In this document: in pieces, positions 63,993 through 64,000 of the stretch
Position numbering within the stretch: position 1 is the stretch's first letter
Layout: each line of letters starts with the position of its first letter
Assembly: GCF_048544455.1 (NCBI RefSeq)
Contig: NC_133526.1
Location: forward strand, 5,534,001-5,598,000
Direction: 5' to 3'
DNA: 64,000 bases
Origin: Silene latifolia
Lineage: Eukaryota > Streptophyta > Magnoliopsida > Caryophyllales > Caryophyllaceae
Notes under the pieces: generated by a model
What the model was told of the DNA's origin: nothing
What the model saw: only the letters and a program-made list of their open reading frames with translations
Database searches by the model: none
Position numbers and translations under genes: made by a program

Positions 63993-64000
63993 CCTCTGTC

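Overview
The window is nuclear DNA of a flowering plant, most likely a eudicot. The evidence is spliced introns, a gene for chloroplast NDH-complex assembly, plant-type F-box genes, Ty1/copia elements primed by initiator tRNA-Met, a Helitron and many small inverted-repeat (MITE) elements. Caryophyllales is a guess; species cannot be read from the sequence.

The main content is a cluster of one F-box gene family (F-box followed by an F-box-associated or kelch-like domain, about 370-415 aa, mostly intronless). Ten copies look intact: 1550-2794(+), 4385-5572(-), 7075-8262(+), 9238-10425(-), 11240-12439(-), 32203-33366(+), 34735-35901(+), 37011-38129(-), 40642-41772(-) and 50826-51974(-). At least seven more are fragments or pseudogenes. 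The cluster has two large inverted duplications. Palindrome A pairs 1.1-4.2 kb with 8.4-12.9 kb. Palindrome B pairs 31.9-36.6 kb with 40.4-56.8 kb. Most copies carry a conserved block of about 45 bp just upstream of the start. Such proteins are expected to be substrate receptors of SCF ubiquitin ligases. The arrangement resembles S-locus F-box or defence-type F-box clusters, but no S-RNase or other partner gene was recognised.

Region by region: 0-13 kb is the first F-box palindrome. 13.6-17.1 kb is a four-exon gene on the minus strand that reads as CRR6, the only clearly single-copy conserved gene, with introns full of transposon debris. 17.3-18.4 kb has a MITE and a remnant of a Mutator-like transposase. 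19,124-30,763 is an 11.6-kb Ty1/copia element with two 1.67-kb LTRs and a GTGTC target duplication; its genes are broken, and it is treated as a fossil. 30.9-31.8 kb is a foldback element. 32-42 kb is the second F-box block. 42,279-50,151 is a Helitron (TC start, 8-bp hairpin, CTAG end, inserted between A and T) that carries fragments of a BRAP2/RING ubiquitin-ligase gene, a UAP56-type RNA helicase gene and at least one unidentified spliced gene. 50.8-64 kb returns to F-box genes and pseudogenes, two of them interrupted by solo LTRs related to the large copia family, plus an older copia ruin at 57.2-59.3 kb.

The strongest points for follow-up are the Helitron with captured exons, the two F-box palindromes with signs of gene conversion and deletion, the conserved upstream block, and the variable short palindromes in the LTR family.
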